NCBI GenBank assembly: GCA_024235395.1
Contig: JACKMK010000002.1
Location: 1,054,001-1,118,000, forward strand
DNA: 64,000 nucleotides
Direction of reading: 5' to 3'
Source: Chromatiaceae bacterium
GTDB lineage: Bacteria; Pseudomonadota; Gammaproteobacteria; Chromatiales; Chromatiaceae
Shown: positions 29,482 through 39,044 of the stretch, piece after piece
Layout of the letters: the number at the start of each line of letters is the position of its first letter
Numbering within the stretch: position 1 is the first letter of the stretch
Program-made: the position numbers and the translations under genes
Notes under the pieces: model-generated
Database searches by the model: none
What the model was told of the DNA's origin: nothing
What the model saw: the letters and a program-made list of their open reading frames with translations, nothing else

Positions 29482-30092
29482 AGCATCCCCGGCAGATACA
29501 CGATTGAGAATATCCCGACCCAGACGATGTCGAGGAAGTGCCAGAATGTGCTCCAGCGTTGCAGCCGCGACTGCACCCAGCTGCTGGGCCCCTTAATGAC
29601 GATCTGTGCGATCATCACCAGCAGCCAGACGATTCCCACGCTGACATGCAAGCCGTGGGTACCGACCAGCGTGAAAAAGGCGGACAGAAAGCCGCTGCGC
29701 TGTGGTCCGGCGCCCTGGTGCAACAATCCCATGAACTCGACGATCTCCATTCCAATGAATCCCAGGCCGAGCGCGAGGGTGACGAGCAACCAGGCCACCG
29801 CCGTTCCACCGCGCCGCTGTTGTGCCGACCACGTAGCCAGGCCGCAGGTCAGGCTGCTGGTCAGCAACAGCGTCGTTTCACCCAAGGTATGAGTCAGGTT
29901 GAAAAGGGTCTTTCCGCTCGGACCGTCCGCATAGTTGCCGATCATCGTGGCGTAGGTTGCAAATAGCAGCGCGAAAATGACCGCGTCGCTCATCAGGTAG
30001 ATCCAAAAGCCCAACGCTCTGGTTGCGCGTGTCTCGGCGAACCCGTTCCCCGGTTGAGCGACGATCGCGTCGGTAATGCTGACGTCTGACAT
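29478..30092 (-). CDS. cyoC: cytochrome o ubiquinol oxidase subunit III
   Basis: 204 aa, five membrane segments, member of the heme-copper oxidase subunit III family. Visible: FWIYLMSDAVIFALLFATYA, TLLLTSSLTCGLA, GMEIVEF, the conserved FFTLVGTHGLHV, and a C-terminal WHFLDIVWVGIFSIVYLPG. It starts 3 bases after cyoB. Confidence 0.94.
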   Translation of the reverse strand: MSDVSITDAIVAQPGNGFAETRATRALGFWIYLMSDAVIFALLFATYATMIGNYADGPSGKTLFNLTHTLGETTLLLTSSLTCGLATWSAQQRRGGTAVAWLLVTLALGLGFIGMEIVEFMGLLHQGAGPQRSGFLSAFFTLVGTHGLHVSVGIVWLLVMIAQIVIKGPSSWVQSRLQRWSTFWHFLDIVWVGIFSIVYLPGML

Positions 30093-30095
30093 GTC

Positions 30096-32117
30096 TCAGA
30101 CCTCTTGCGTGGCCGGAGATGAACCGAATCCCGTCGGAGCACGTCCCGCCGCTTCCGCTCGAGGGGCCCTCGCTCGCTCGATGCGCGCCACGGCCTCGGC
30201 CGGAATCACATACTCTGTGTGATCGACAAAGCTGCGCGCAACCACGGCTGCGATAATGCCGCAGGCGGCGACGATGGCCAGCCACCAGATATGCCAGATC
30301 AGTGCGAAACCGAGTACGAGAGCCCCGCCGCCGATGATGAAACCGATGCCGGTATTTTTCGGCAACAGAATGTCCTGATAGCATTCGGGAGCCGTCGGCG
30401 CGGAGCCACGCGCTTTCATATCGAAAAATGCGTCTACGGCGCGCACGTTGGGTATCAAGGCAAAGTTGTAGACCGGTGGCGGTGAGGCAGTGGCCCATTC
30501 CAGGGTGCGGCCGTCCCAGGGGTCTCCCGAGGCGTCCGCAAGTTGTTCGCGATTACGTATGCTCACCAGCAGCTGAATCACCAAACAGGCGATTCCCACC
30601 ATGATCAGCGCCGCGCCAACAGCGGCGGCGATCAGCCAAGGCTGCCACTCGGGGTTGCCATAGTGCTCCATGCGCCTCGGCATGCCCATCAGGCCGAGTA
30701 CGTATAGCGGTAGGAAAGCGAGGTGGAATCCGATCAGCCAGCTCCAGAAGGCACGTCGGCCCCAGCGCTCGTCGAGACGGAAGCCGAAGGCCTTGGGAAA
30801 CCAGTACATGTAGCCTGCCAGATAACCGAAAAGGGCACCGGGGATGAGCATGTTGTGGAAATGGGCGACCAGGAATTCGCTGTTGTGCATCATGAAGTCG
30901 ACCGGCGGTACTGCCAGCATCACACCGGTGGCGCCGCCAATCGCGAACGACGGGATGAACCCCAGGGTCCACAGCATCGGCGTGTCGAAGCGGATCCGCC
31001 CGCGGTACATGGTCAGTAGCCAGTCGAACAACTTCACGCCTGTGGGTATCGCGATCAGCATCGTCGCAATGCCGAAGGCGGCATTGACGTTGGCGCCGGC
31101 ACCCATCGTGAAGAAGTGATGCAACCAGACGGTGAACGACAAAAGTGCGATCGAGATGGTCGCCCAGACCAGTGAGCGATAGCCGAACAGGCGCTTACTC
31201 GAAAAAGTCGCGACGACCTCGGAGAACACGCCGAAGGCCGGCAGGATCAGAATGTAGACCTCCGGGTGGCCCCAGATCCAGAACAGGTTGGCGTAGTTCA
31301 TCATGTTGCCGCCAGCGCCGTTTGTGAAGAAGTGCATTTCGAGGTAGCGGTCCAGCGCCAGCATGGCGGTGACCACGGTCAGAGCGGGGAAGGCAAGCAC
31401 CATCAGAATGCTGGCGCAAAGGGCGGTCCAGGTGAAAAGCGGCATCCGCATCAGTGTCATGCCGGGGGCGCGGTTTCTCAGGATCGTTACCAGGAAGTTG
31501 ATCCCGGTCAGGGTGCTTCCGATGCCGCTGATCTGCACTGCCCAGATCCAATAGTCGACACCGACCGTCGGACTGTAGGCGAGTTCGGAGTACGGTGGAT
31601 ACCCGGTCCAGCCGGCGGTGGAAAACTGCCCAATGCCAAGCGACAGCATCACCAGCATGGCGGCAGCTGCTGTAAGCCAGAGGCTGACCGAGTTCAAGAA
31701 CGGGAAGGCGACATCGCGCGTGCCGATCTGCTGCGGGACCACGATGTTGATCAATCCCGTCAGAAACGGCATCGCCATGAAGAAGATCATGATGGTGCCA
31801 TGGGCGCTGAAGATCTGGTCAAAATGGTGTGGTGGCAGGTAACCCTGGTCCGGGCCGACGGCCAGAGCCTGCTGCGCGCGCATCATTGCAGCATCAACGA
31901 ATCCACGCAGCAGCATGACCAGCGCCAGCACGATGTACATGATGCCGATTCGCTTATGATCTACGCTGGTCAGCCATTCGCGCCAGAGGTAGCCCCACTG
32001 TCGATACCACGTGATTACGGCACCGATGGCCAGGGCAACCAGGACCATGAACGCGACGGCGCTCATCACGATAAGGTTGGTGTAGGGAATGGCTTCGAGC
32101 GTGAGCTTTCCTAGCAT
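30096..32117 (-). CDS. cyoB: cytochrome o ubiquinol oxidase subunit I
   Basis: 673 aa catalytic heme-copper subunit (E. coli CyoB 663). It pumps protons while reducing O2 with quinol. Binuclear-centre and CuB ligands lie in WGHPEVYILILPAFG (His plus the cross-linked Tyr) and VWLHHFFTMGAGANVNAAFG. The high-spin/low-spin heme ligands lie in NSEFLVAHFHNMLI and the early IFSAHGTIMIFFMAMPF. The C-terminal extension (two more helices) is typical of CyoB rather than cytochrome c oxidases. Confidence 0.96.
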   Translation of the reverse strand: MLGKLTLEAIPYTNLIVMSAVAFMVLVALAIGAVITWYRQWGYLWREWLTSVDHKRIGIMYIVLALVMLLRGFVDAAMMRAQQALAVGPDQGYLPPHHFDQIFSAHGTIMIFFMAMPFLTGLINIVVPQQIGTRDVAFPFLNSVSLWLTAAAAMLVMLSLGIGQFSTAGWTGYPPYSELAYSPTVGVDYWIWAVQISGIGSTLTGINFLVTILRNRAPGMTLMRMPLFTWTALCASILMVLAFPALTVVTAMLALDRYLEMHFFTNGAGGNMMNYANLFWIWGHPEVYILILPAFGVFSEVVATFSSKRLFGYRSLVWATISIALLSFTVWLHHFFTMGAGANVNAAFGIATMLIAIPTGVKLFDWLLTMYRGRIRFDTPMLWTLGFIPSFAIGGATGVMLAVPPVDFMMHNSEFLVAHFHNMLIPGALFGYLAGYMYWFPKAFGFRLDERWGRRAFWSWLIGFHLAFLPLYVLGLMGMPRRMEHYGNPEWQPWLIAAAVGAALIMVGIACLVIQLLVSIRNREQLADASGDPWDGRTLEWATASPPPVYNFALIPNVRAVDAFFDMKARGSAPTAPECYQDILLPKNTGIGFIIGGGALVLGFALIWHIWWLAIVAACGIIAAVVARSFVDHTEYVIPAEAVARIERARAPRAEAAGRAPTGFGSSPATQEV

Positions 32118-32138
32118 GATGCGGATCTCATCTCTGGT

Positions 32139-33023
32139 TCACTGAGCCTGCGTAGCGGTTGTGAATTGATTGATGATGTGTTTGAACAAACCGTTCTCCA
32201 CTGATCCAAACCAGTGGACCGGCTCGCGGATGCTGGGACGTGCCAGCGTCTCGAAGTGCACTTGCGTCAACGAGCCACCCCGCTTTTTCACGTCGTTTAT
32301 CCATGCGTCGAACTCCGCCGCGGGCTTTGCAGTGACTTCGAAGTGTTGATAAGGGAAACCGCGTCCGCTGTACTGCGTGTTCTCGCCGAAAACGGTGCCG
32401 GGCCGATCAGCCAGCAGATGCAGCTCAGTGCGCATGCCTGCCATCGCATACACCTGGCCACCGAGCTGCGGGATGAAGAACGAATTCATAACGGTGTTCG
32501 ACGTGATGTCGAAGCTGACCGGCCGGCCGACCGGGATCACCAGCTGATTCACTGTGGCGATCCCTTGTTGCGGGTAGATGAACAGCCACTTCCAATCCAA
32601 TGCAACCACCTGTATCGAAAGAGGCGGGATATCCGATTCGATCGGTTTGTAAGGGTTGAGCCGGTGAGTGGATGTCCACGTCAGCCACGCGAGAACCGCA
32701 ACAATAGCTGCAGGTACCAGCCAAACGATGACATCGAGGCGTGTCGACGACCAGTCGGGCGCATAGTTGGCTTGGATGTTCGTGGCGCGATACCGCCAGG
32801 CGAACCAGGCGGTCATCGTGAATACCGGAATCAACACGATCAACATCAGTCCAAACGCGACCAGCATCAGGTCGCGCTCGCGCAATGCGATCGGACCCGA
32901 TGGGTCCACATCGACTAGATCAGCTGCCATGCAAGCGCCCGCGATCAGCATCAACGGAATGGCTGCCATGATGGCGAGGTGTTCAGGGTCCAGTCCATAG
33001 CGCTTTGTTTGTCGGCGGTACAT
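32139..33023 (-). CDS. cyoA: cytochrome o ubiquinol oxidase subunit II
   Basis: 294 aa. It has an N-terminal export signal/lipoprotein-like segment (MAAIPLMLIAGACMAADLVD), two membrane helices, and a periplasmic cupredoxin domain: VVALDWKWLFIYPQQGIATVNQ and NSFFIPQLGGQVYAMAGM. The domain lacks CuA ligands, which marks a quinol rather than cytochrome c oxidase. It is the first gene of cyoABCD. I found no sigma-54 element in the 385 bases upstream, unlike most other operons here; an inverted repeat CCTGAG-N9-CTCAGG lies at 33055-33075. The ribosome binding site is weak. Confidence 0.94.
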   Translation of the reverse strand: MYRRQTKRYGLDPEHLAIMAAIPLMLIAGACMAADLVDVDPSGPIALRERDLMLVAFGLMLIVLIPVFTMTAWFAWRYRATNIQANYAPDWSSTRLDVIVWLVPAAIVAVLAWLTWTSTHRLNPYKPIESDIPPLSIQVVALDWKWLFIYPQQGIATVNQLVIPVGRPVSFDITSNTVMNSFFIPQLGGQVYAMAGMRTELHLLADRPGTVFGENTQYSGRGFPYQHFEVTAKPAAEFDAWINDVKKRGGSLTQVHFETLARPSIREPVHWFGSVENGLFKHIINQFTTATQAQ

Positions 33024-33408
33024 GCGGATGGGAGACCACGCAGTTTCTCTAGAACCTGAGTGTCAGCTACTCAGGAATCATGCCAATCACACGGCATTAA
33101 GCGGCCAAGGTATGTCGGGCGCTCATCGGCGATCCAGGGCATGGATTGGTCGCTGTCAACCATTCGCTGCGGGGACTTTGCACCAGAGGCAGCGTTCGGG
33201 GATGGCGGTCTCTTACGGTTAGCCCCTGCGCTCGTGCCGAAACCGACAGGCATGTCCTTATCGCAAGGGGGCGGTATGCGAGTACCCACCTCGTGGTACG
33301 GATGTTGCTGACGCTTGTATCAGATAAGCCAGTTGACCGAATCGTCGCAGGTGTCGTGCACCGATACAGCGCGAAGGCGGCAATTTCATCCAGAGAGGAG
33401 CAGCAACC
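33024..33408. other. divergent intergenic region cyoA / DUF1269 gene
   Basis: 385 bases without a convincing gene. Contains an inverted repeat CCTGAG-N9-CTCAGG (33055-33075) near cyoA, possibly a regulator site, and a plus-strand sigma-54 promoter (33294-33309) for the DUF1269 gene. I checked GC pairs on the cyoA side for a minus-strand GG-N10-GC box; the only hit overlaps the cyoA start codon and is unusable. Confidence 0.55.
33294..33309 (+). promoter_or_regulatory. sigma-54 -24/-12 promoter for the DUF1269 gene
   Basis: TGGTACGGATGTTGCT: GG-N10-GC with a TTGCT -12 half. The predicted start (about 33320) is roughly 90 bases before the ATG at 33409. Confidence 0.7.
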
Positions 33409-33822
33409 ATGCGTCGCCTTTATTTCTTGGTACCTGATACAAGTACCGCTCGGGACATCGTGCGGGAGCTGTTGCTGGCACGAGTGGAAGAGCGCCATAT
33501 CCACATTGTCGCGTCACCCGACACGGAGTTGGGTGAACTGCCCGACGCGGGGCCGTTGCAGACCTCCGACTTTGTACCGGCACTCGAGCGCGGTGTGGCG
33601 CTCGGCGGAGCTGCGGGTGTGCTTGCTGGACTGACCGCTTTGGCATTTCCCGGCGTCGTAGTGGCCGGCGGCGCAGTGCTCGCGGGCGGCGTGGTGGGTG
33701 CTGGCATGGGTTCATGGATCGGTGGCATGGTGGGTCTCGCAGGAGACAATGTCCACATAAAGAGGTTTCAGGATGCAATTGATAGTGGTCAGTTGCTCAT
33801 CCTCGTTGACGTGCCCAAATAG
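33409..33822 (+). CDS. DUF1269-type membrane protein with glycine zipper
   Basis: 137 aa, preceded by GAGAGGAGCAG. The N-terminal half is an alpha/beta fold resembling DUF1269 (RRLYFLVPDTSTARDIVREL, RHIHIVASPD-like). Residues about 63-112 form a Gly/Ala-rich pair of membrane helices (GGAAGVLAGLTALAFPGVV and AGGVVGAGMGSWIGGMVG), then an amphipathic tail ending in a beta strand (GQLLILVDVP). Members often occur with stress genes; the biochemical role is unknown. Confidence 0.82.
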   Translation: MRRLYFLVPDTSTARDIVRELLLARVEERHIHIVASPDTELGELPDAGPLQTSDFVPALERGVALGGAAGVLAGLTALAFPGVVVAGGAVLAGGVVGAGMGSWIGGMVGLAGDNVHIKRFQDAIDSGQLLILVDVPK

Positions 33823-33866
33823 CATCTAGCGGCAACTGAAGAATTGGTCAAAACGCATCACCCAGC

Positions 33867-33906
33867 GGCGGATTTCGAGGGAACGGAGCCGAGTGTTCCG
33901 CCTTTT
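33867..33906 (+). terminator. possible terminator after the DUF1269 gene
   Basis: GGCGGA (33867-33872) pairs with TCCGCC (33897-33902), with an inner GGAAC/GTTCC pairing, followed by TTTT. The stem is interrupted, so confidence is moderate. Confidence 0.5.
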
Positions 33907-33957
33907 CCCTAATTGGCTTAGCAAGCGTTGCACGAATTTGAATTGGAGGTAGAAGGC

Positions 33958-35445
33958 ATGCAGGACACAACAACTGACACCGATGTGCTGATCGTCGGCG
34001 CTGGACCGGTAGGACTGTTTCTCGCGAACGAATGTGCGCGCCGGGATTTGAATTGGCAGATCGTTGAAAAAAGACCGGCTCAGTCGGTGCATTCCAAGGC
34101 GCTGGCGATCTTCCCGCGGACGCTTGAGATCCTGGATATGGCGGGGCTGGCCGATCCTTTTCTTGCAGCAGCACACCGAGTGACCTCTGTTGAAGTCGCC
34201 GCTCATGGCCGTGTACTGGCTCATATGCCATTCACGCCAGAGGAGAGCCCCTATCCATTCATCGCTATGGTACCGCAGAATCGGACCGAGAAACTGCTGG
34301 TAGATCAGTTGGCTGAACGGGGCGGTGCTATCGAGTACGAAACGTCTTTCGTTTCTGCCGTCCAACACGCCGACCACGTACGCGTAACTCTGGATCACAA
34401 CGGTCAACGCCGCGAGCTCACCGTGCGCTTCGTCGTGGGTTGCGACGGTGCGCATAGCGCTGTCCGCCATCATCTGGATCTTCCGTTCGATGGTGCCGAG
34501 TACCACGATCAATTTTTGTTGGCGGACATTGAAACAAATGAAGGTCTGCCGGCTGATCAGCTTCAGCTGTGTCCCAACGAAGCCGGCCCGTTGGCTATCT
34601 TTCCGATGAGCGCTACGCGCCGTCGAATTGTCGCGACGGTCCGAGAAGCCACTGGCGAGGCGCCGTCGCTGGAACTCGTGCGGCAGATCCTGGAAGAGCG
34701 GGCGCCTGCTGGCCTGGAGGCGTACAGCTTGTACTGGAGCAGCTACTTCCGTATTCATCATAGAAATGTCACGCAGCTGCGCTCGGGCAGATTCTTCCTT
34801 GCCGGCGATGCCGCACATATTCACAGCCCGTTTGGTGGCCAGGGAATGAACACCGGTTTGCATGACGCCTGGAATCTGGTCTGGAAGCTCGATTTGTTCT
34901 TGAAGGGGAAAGGCAACGAGCAACTGCTCGATAGCTATAGCACGGAGCGCCTTCCCGTGATCAAGCATGTCGTTGAGATCACGGATTTCCTGACCAGGGC
35001 GATGGCGACACCCAGTAAGTTCGCCCAGTCGCTACGCGATACGGTGATTCCTATGGTGTCGCGGCTGGTGCCATTCCAACATGCCTTTGTGGAGGTGTTG
35101 TCCGAACTGGGTGTCTCATACCACGGGAGCCCTATTGTTGAAGGACCAGGCAAGCGCTACCTAGATGACTCCATGCGCGGTGGTGATGGCATCGGGAGCC
35201 GCTTCCTTCTCTTGCTTGGCCGAGACGTTGATTCGTTAATTGCGGAGAAAGCAGGAAGAATCGCCGAAGCGCTTGAAGGTGCTGTCGCAATCCGTTCGGC
35301 GCCAGGTCGGGGCGTCATGTTGGTTCGGCCTGATGGCTACATAGCTTTCTCAAAACGTGATGCTGTCGACATGTCGGATCTGACATCGGTGCGGATACTG
35401 TTGGAAGTTCAGGTATCGCCAGCGAAGCGCATGGCCATCGCCTAG
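33958..35445 (+). CDS. FAD-dependent aromatic hydroxylase-like monooxygenase
   Basis: 495 aa, PheA/TfdB or PHBH-like class A flavoprotein. It has VLIVGAGPVGLFLANECARR near the N-terminus, the FVVGCDGAHSAVRHHL motif near residue 165, and AGDAAHIHSPFGGQGMNTGLHDAWNL near 285. It ends with a thioredoxin-like C-terminal region (GVMLVRPDGYIAFS) typical of phenol hydroxylase relatives. The substrate cannot be told from sequence; polyketide-type quinones or phenols are the usual ones. ATG 33958 is chosen because GGAGG lies upstream. No clear promoter element was found. Confidence 0.87.
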   Translation: MQDTTTDTDVLIVGAGPVGLFLANECARRDLNWQIVEKRPAQSVHSKALAIFPRTLEILDMAGLADPFLAAAHRVTSVEVAAHGRVLAHMPFTPEESPYPFIAMVPQNRTEKLLVDQLAERGGAIEYETSFVSAVQHADHVRVTLDHNGQRRELTVRFVVGCDGAHSAVRHHLDLPFDGAEYHDQFLLADIETNEGLPADQLQLCPNEAGPLAIFPMSATRRRIVATVREATGEAPSLELVRQILEERAPAGLEAYSLYWSSYFRIHHRNVTQLRSGRFFLAGDAAHIHSPFGGQGMNTGLHDAWNLVWKLDLFLKGKGNEQLLDSYSTERLPVIKHVVEITDFLTRAMATPSKFAQSLRDTVIPMVSRLVPFQHAFVEVLSELGVSYHGSPIVEGPGKRYLDDSMRGGDGIGSRFLLLLGRDVDSLIAEKAGRIAEALEGAVAIRSAPGRGVMLVRPDGYIAFSKRDAVDMSDLTSVRILLEVQVSPAKRMAIA

Positions 35446-35498
35446 TGGGCCGATTCGCACCGTCGCAGACCACGAACAATTGACGATTGGAGAATCTG

Positions 35499-35717
35499 GT
35501 GTCGAAAGAAGGTATGAGTAAGATGGAAGACTTCGAGATGGACAAGCGGCGTCGCGAGTTGGATCAGGATGTTGAGCAGTTGGTAGACAAGTACCTGAGA
35601 GTCTTCGAATGGGAGATACCGGAAACGGACGAGCCCCGTGCAAAGCGTTTGATCATCGAGGAGATCCGGCAGGCACTAGACCGGCTCCTGGCCGGCCAGC
35701 GAGAGCATTCCGGTTGA
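35499..35717 (+). CDS. small hydrophilic protein, function unknown
   Basis: About 72 aa, highly charged and predicted helical (MDKRRRELDQDVEQLVDKYL, EPRAKRLIIEEIRQALDRLL). Not recognised. Start choice: GTG 35499 with GGAG six bases upstream; TTG 35487 or ATG 35514 are alternatives. It follows the monooxygenase by 53 bases and may be cotranscribed. Confidence 0.55.
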   Translation: MSKEGMSKMEDFEMDKRRRELDQDVEQLVDKYLRVFEWEIPETDEPRAKRLIIEEIRQALDRLLAGQREHSG

Positions 35718-35799
35718 GATGACGTTGCATCCCGAATGCCACGCATCTCAGGTTGATCGCCGCGTGTTGACGAGAAATGCCAGGTGACACATTCTTTGT

Positions 35800-36384
35800 T
35801 CAGTCGCACCAGGTCTGGGTAAGGTTCCACAGCCGGATAACCCGGGTCTCGTGTTCATGACCGAGAATCGAGACCGAGGCCGGGTCGAGCGCAAGCAGCC
35901 GGCCGGCGTCGGGTTCCAGCCCCAGCCACTTCGCCGTCAGGATACGGAGCAGGTGCGCGTGTGCGAACAGCAGCGTACGGCCTTTCTCTGTTGCGGCCCG
36001 ATCGATGACGCGTTTGGCGCGTATGCCCACTTGCTGCAGGGTCTCCCCACCTTCGATCTCTGCAGTCCAGGTGCTGAAAGCGGGTTGCGAAATTCGGATC
36101 TCGTCGGTCGTGAGGCCTTCGTACACGCCGTAGTCCCACTCGAGCAAGTCGGTCATTAGATCGAACCTGTCGTTGAACCCAGCCTGGTCAGCGGTGTCCT
36201 GGGCGCGTGAAAGCGGACTGCACCAGACGCGGTCGAATACCTGTTTGCTCAGTAGTGGCGCGAGCCGTAGCGCCTGTTCCCGGCCGTGCGCTGTGAGGCG
36301 TACGTCGCTGCGACCCGTGTGCCGTCCGGCTTGCGACCAATCGGTTTCGCCGTGGCGTATCATCCATATCTCGATTTGACCCAT
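35800..36384 (-). CDS. histidine phosphatase family (phosphoglycerate mutase-like) protein
   Basis: 194 aa. The catalytic RHGET (residues 10-14) supplies the phosphorylated His. Further family residues appear in CSPLSRAQDTA, an active-site Glu near EWDYGVYEG, and the second His in LLFAHAHLLRIL. Such enzymes dephosphorylate small molecules (sugar phosphates, alpha-ribazole phosphate) or proteins; the substrate here is unknown. It is the last gene of the minus-strand run that begins with the sulfur oxygenase reductase, 64 bases after hdeD, but may have its own promoter. Confidence 0.88.
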   Translation of the reverse strand: MGQIEIWMIRHGETDWSQAGRHTGRSDVRLTAHGREQALRLAPLLSKQVFDRVWCSPLSRAQDTADQAGFNDRFDLMTDLLEWDYGVYEGLTTDEIRISQPAFSTWTAEIEGGETLQQVGIRAKRVIDRAATEKGRTLLFAHAHLLRILTAKWLGLEPDAGRLLALDPASVSILGHEHETRVIRLWNLTQTWCD

Positions 36385-36448
36385 AGGCTGTTCTCCGGAC
36401 TGATGATTGTTTGACGTACCCGACAGAGCAACAGCCGTACGATCGAAA

Positions 36449-37003
36449 CTACGACGAGTCCCGGGAGCTGTGCCGATGTCGCAGTGACCATCCGATCATG
36501 ACCAGCGCCCAGCCATCGAGAACCAGGCTAATGGCAGCGAATAGACCGACGGTCCACAACGAGGACTGCGGCCAACCCCATAGCACCGCGATCAGTAGAA
36601 GAACGTCTGCTATGCCATTGGCAACCATCCAGCGTCTACCAGGCCCTTTGCGGTCCTGACGCACGATCGAAAAACTGGCAACGGCATCCATTGCCAGGTA
36701 CACGGCGACCAGCAGCGCAACGCTGGCGATACCGGCGAACGGCTCGTAGGCAACCAAGCCACCGGCGAGGAGAAGCGCAAGGGGCTTGATCCAGTCGACC
36801 CAGCTAGCGCCATGTTTAGCACTATGCCAAGCCCACAGCACACCACCGCTGATCATCATGACCGCGACAAGCATGATGGTGAATTCGGACATTGCAATGG
36901 GCATCAGCGCGCCAAGGAAGCCAGTGACGAGCAGCGCTACGCCGATCCAGATCGAATGGGCGCCGAATCTTTCTACGGCGTTTGAAAGGTCAAGTCGTGT
37001 CAC
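36449..37003 (-). CDS. HdeD-family membrane stress protein
   Basis: 184 aa with six hydrophobic segments and the DUF308/HdeD pattern: SIWIGVALLVTGFLGALMPI, MISGGVLWAWHSAKH, AVYLAMDAVASFSIVRQD, RRWMVANGIADVLLLIAVL, SLWTVGLFAAISLVLDGWAL. HdeD helps acid resistance in enteric bacteria and recurs in proteobacterial stress-tolerance islands. The frame is open to 37087, but GTG 37003 with GGAGGCGG just upstream is the better start. It follows kup by 93 bases on the same strand. Confidence 0.85.
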   Translation of the reverse strand: MTRLDLSNAVERFGAHSIWIGVALLVTGFLGALMPIAMSEFTIMLVAVMMISGGVLWAWHSAKHGASWVDWIKPLALLLAGGLVAYEPFAGIASVALLVAVYLAMDAVASFSIVRQDRKGPGRRWMVANGIADVLLLIAVLWGWPQSSLWTVGLFAAISLVLDGWALVMIGWSLRHRHSSRDSS

Positions 37004-37096
37004 GTTACCGCCTCCATGGTTGAAAGTGTTTGACTGACTGAAGAAGCGATCGATGGCCAGCCGATTTGGGTCTGTAAGTCTCGTCAATTCGCCGCC

Positions 37097-39019
37097 TCAT
37101 GGTGATGGGTGCGCGTAGTCGACGGGTAAGGCCTGATTGACTGATTGATCGCGTGAACATCCCAGAGTCGTGCCGATTTCTACGAGCTCATGCTCGGGAA
37201 CGCCGAGATGGCGTGCAATGCCTGGGCTGTTGCGAACCAGAAAGTCAAACAGTCTCGAACGCCATGCGCCGGGCGTGCCCGCGCCAGTCTGGCCAAGGCG
37301 GATACGGCTGACGAAAATGCTCAAGTCACCCGCACCCACAGGGTAGGCGCTTTGATTGAGTAGTGATCGAACGGTCGCAAAGGTTGGCCGCTCCATGTAC
37401 CCGGTACGGAAGATGACCGAGAAGAAACCGCGCCCCAGTTTGTCAATACTGAGCTTTTGATCAAGCGGAACGCGCGGGCGGTCTTGCACATCAATGGCGA
37501 GCAGATAGTTTTCGCGGTGCAGAATGCGGTTGTGGCGAAAGTTCTTTGCCAGACTCAGCGGCACAATAGCCGGGTCGTGGGTCAGGAATAATGCGGTGCC
37601 ATCGGCGCGTCCCGCCGCGGTTACCGCCGCGTCTGCGAGAAACTCCTTGATGCTGGGGGACAGCCACTGCCGGTTCTCCCGGACCCGCTGCTGTCCCCAG
37701 TGCCAGGCCAGCATGACCAAGAGCAACAGGCCGCCGATGATCAGAACAACCACGGCGCCAGATGCAAGTTTGAACAGCAAAGCACCGAGAAAGGTCATAT
37801 CCATGCTCAGAAGAAGGCTGCCCAGGGCGAGGGTGCCTGGCAGGCGATGATCAAGGACGGTGCGGAAATAGCGCAGATACAGCAGTGACGTGATCAATGT
37901 GACACCACCGATGGCAAGTCCATAGGCGCCGGCCAGCGAATCGGGTGATTGAAACAGAAGCACGAGCGCCAGGGCGCCGCTCATCAATAACCAGTTTGCC
38001 GTGGGCACGTATACCTGACCCTCCTGCAATGCCGAAGTATGTGTCAGTTGCAGGCGCGGGAAGTAGTCCAGTTCGACAAGTTGCTTGAACAGTGAAAACG
38101 CGCCGGTTATCACGGCCTGAGATGCGATAACGGTTGCTATCGTGGCCAATAGTAGCAATGGCGCGACCGCTGACGGCGGCGCCATGGCAAAGAAGGAATT
38201 GACCGGGTGATATGCGTTGCTCAGAAGCAGGGCGCCCTGTCCGAAATAGTTTAGAAGCAGCGATGGCCAGACGAGGTACCACCATGTGTGGCGGATCGGC
38301 GTTCGACCGAAGTGCCCCAGGTCTGCGTACAGGGCTTCCGAGCCCGTGACGACGAGGAATATCGAGCCAAGTATCAGGAAGGGTTCCCATCCCCCGGCGG
38401 AAAGAAATGCGAAGGCATAGCGAGGGTCGACGGCTTGTAACACGGAGGGTGCCTTGAGTATCCATGCCAGACCCAGGCCGCCGATCGTCACAAACCACAA
38501 TGCCATCGTCGGCCCAAATAGGGCACCGATCGTGGCGGTACCGTGTCGTTGCACTAAGAACAACGACAATAGAATCAACCCAGCTATTTGCGGCACATAA
38601 GGTTCGACACGCGGTGAGATCAGTTCGAGCCCCTGCACTGCGCTCAGGACGGAGATGGCCGGGGTCAACATGCTGTCGGCAATCAGGAGCGCGCTCGCGA
38701 TTACACCTAACAGCAACCAGCGCGAGCGGCGCCCGCTTTGGCCCTTGCCCAACAGTGTTGCCAGTGCGATAACGCCGCCGTCACCGTCATGGTCCGCCTT
38801 GATCACGAAAACCATGTATTTCATCGTGACGATGAGCAGTAGCGACCAGAAGACCAGTGACAGAATTCCCAGGATGTTAGCAGCCGAGGTGTCGATACCG
38901 CTGTCCGGTGAGAAGACGACGTTCATGGTGTAAATTGGGCTGGTGCCGATGTCGCCGAAGACCACCCCGAGCGCTGCCAGTGCGACAGAGTCGCGCCATT
39001 TTGGCCGCCCCAGTTTCAC
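37097..39019 (-). CDS. kup: KUP-family potassium uptake transporter
   Basis: 640 aa, about twelve membrane helices and a cytosolic C-terminal domain of about 170 residues. The family N-terminal signature VALAALGVVFGDIGTSPIYT is present, as are DGGVIALATLLGKG, STDSMLTP-like LLIADSMLTPAISVLSAVQGLE, and YADLGHFGRTPIRHTW. It imports K+ with H+, important in acid and osmotic adaptation. The start is GTG 39019 with GGGAG upstream. It is fifth in the SOR-SQR-DUF1641-coiled coil-kup run. Confidence 0.95.
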   Translation of the reverse strand: MKLGRPKWRDSVALAALGVVFGDIGTSPIYTMNVVFSPDSGIDTSAANILGILSLVFWSLLLIVTMKYMVFVIKADHDGDGGVIALATLLGKGQSGRRSRWLLLGVIASALLIADSMLTPAISVLSAVQGLELISPRVEPYVPQIAGLILLSLFLVQRHGTATIGALFGPTMALWFVTIGGLGLAWILKAPSVLQAVDPRYAFAFLSAGGWEPFLILGSIFLVVTGSEALYADLGHFGRTPIRHTWWYLVWPSLLLNYFGQGALLLSNAYHPVNSFFAMAPPSAVAPLLLLATIATVIASQAVITGAFSLFKQLVELDYFPRLQLTHTSALQEGQVYVPTANWLLMSGALALVLLFQSPDSLAGAYGLAIGGVTLITSLLYLRYFRTVLDHRLPGTLALGSLLLSMDMTFLGALLFKLASGAVVVLIIGGLLLLVMLAWHWGQQRVRENRQWLSPSIKEFLADAAVTAAGRADGTALFLTHDPAIVPLSLAKNFRHNRILHRENYLLAIDVQDRPRVPLDQKLSIDKLGRGFFSVIFRTGYMERPTFATVRSLLNQSAYPVGAGDLSIFVSRIRLGQTGAGTPGAWRSRLFDFLVRNSPGIARHLGVPEHELVEIGTTLGCSRDQSVNQALPVDYAHPSP

Positions 39020-39044
39020 AGCGGTCTCCCGTACGATCCGGCAT

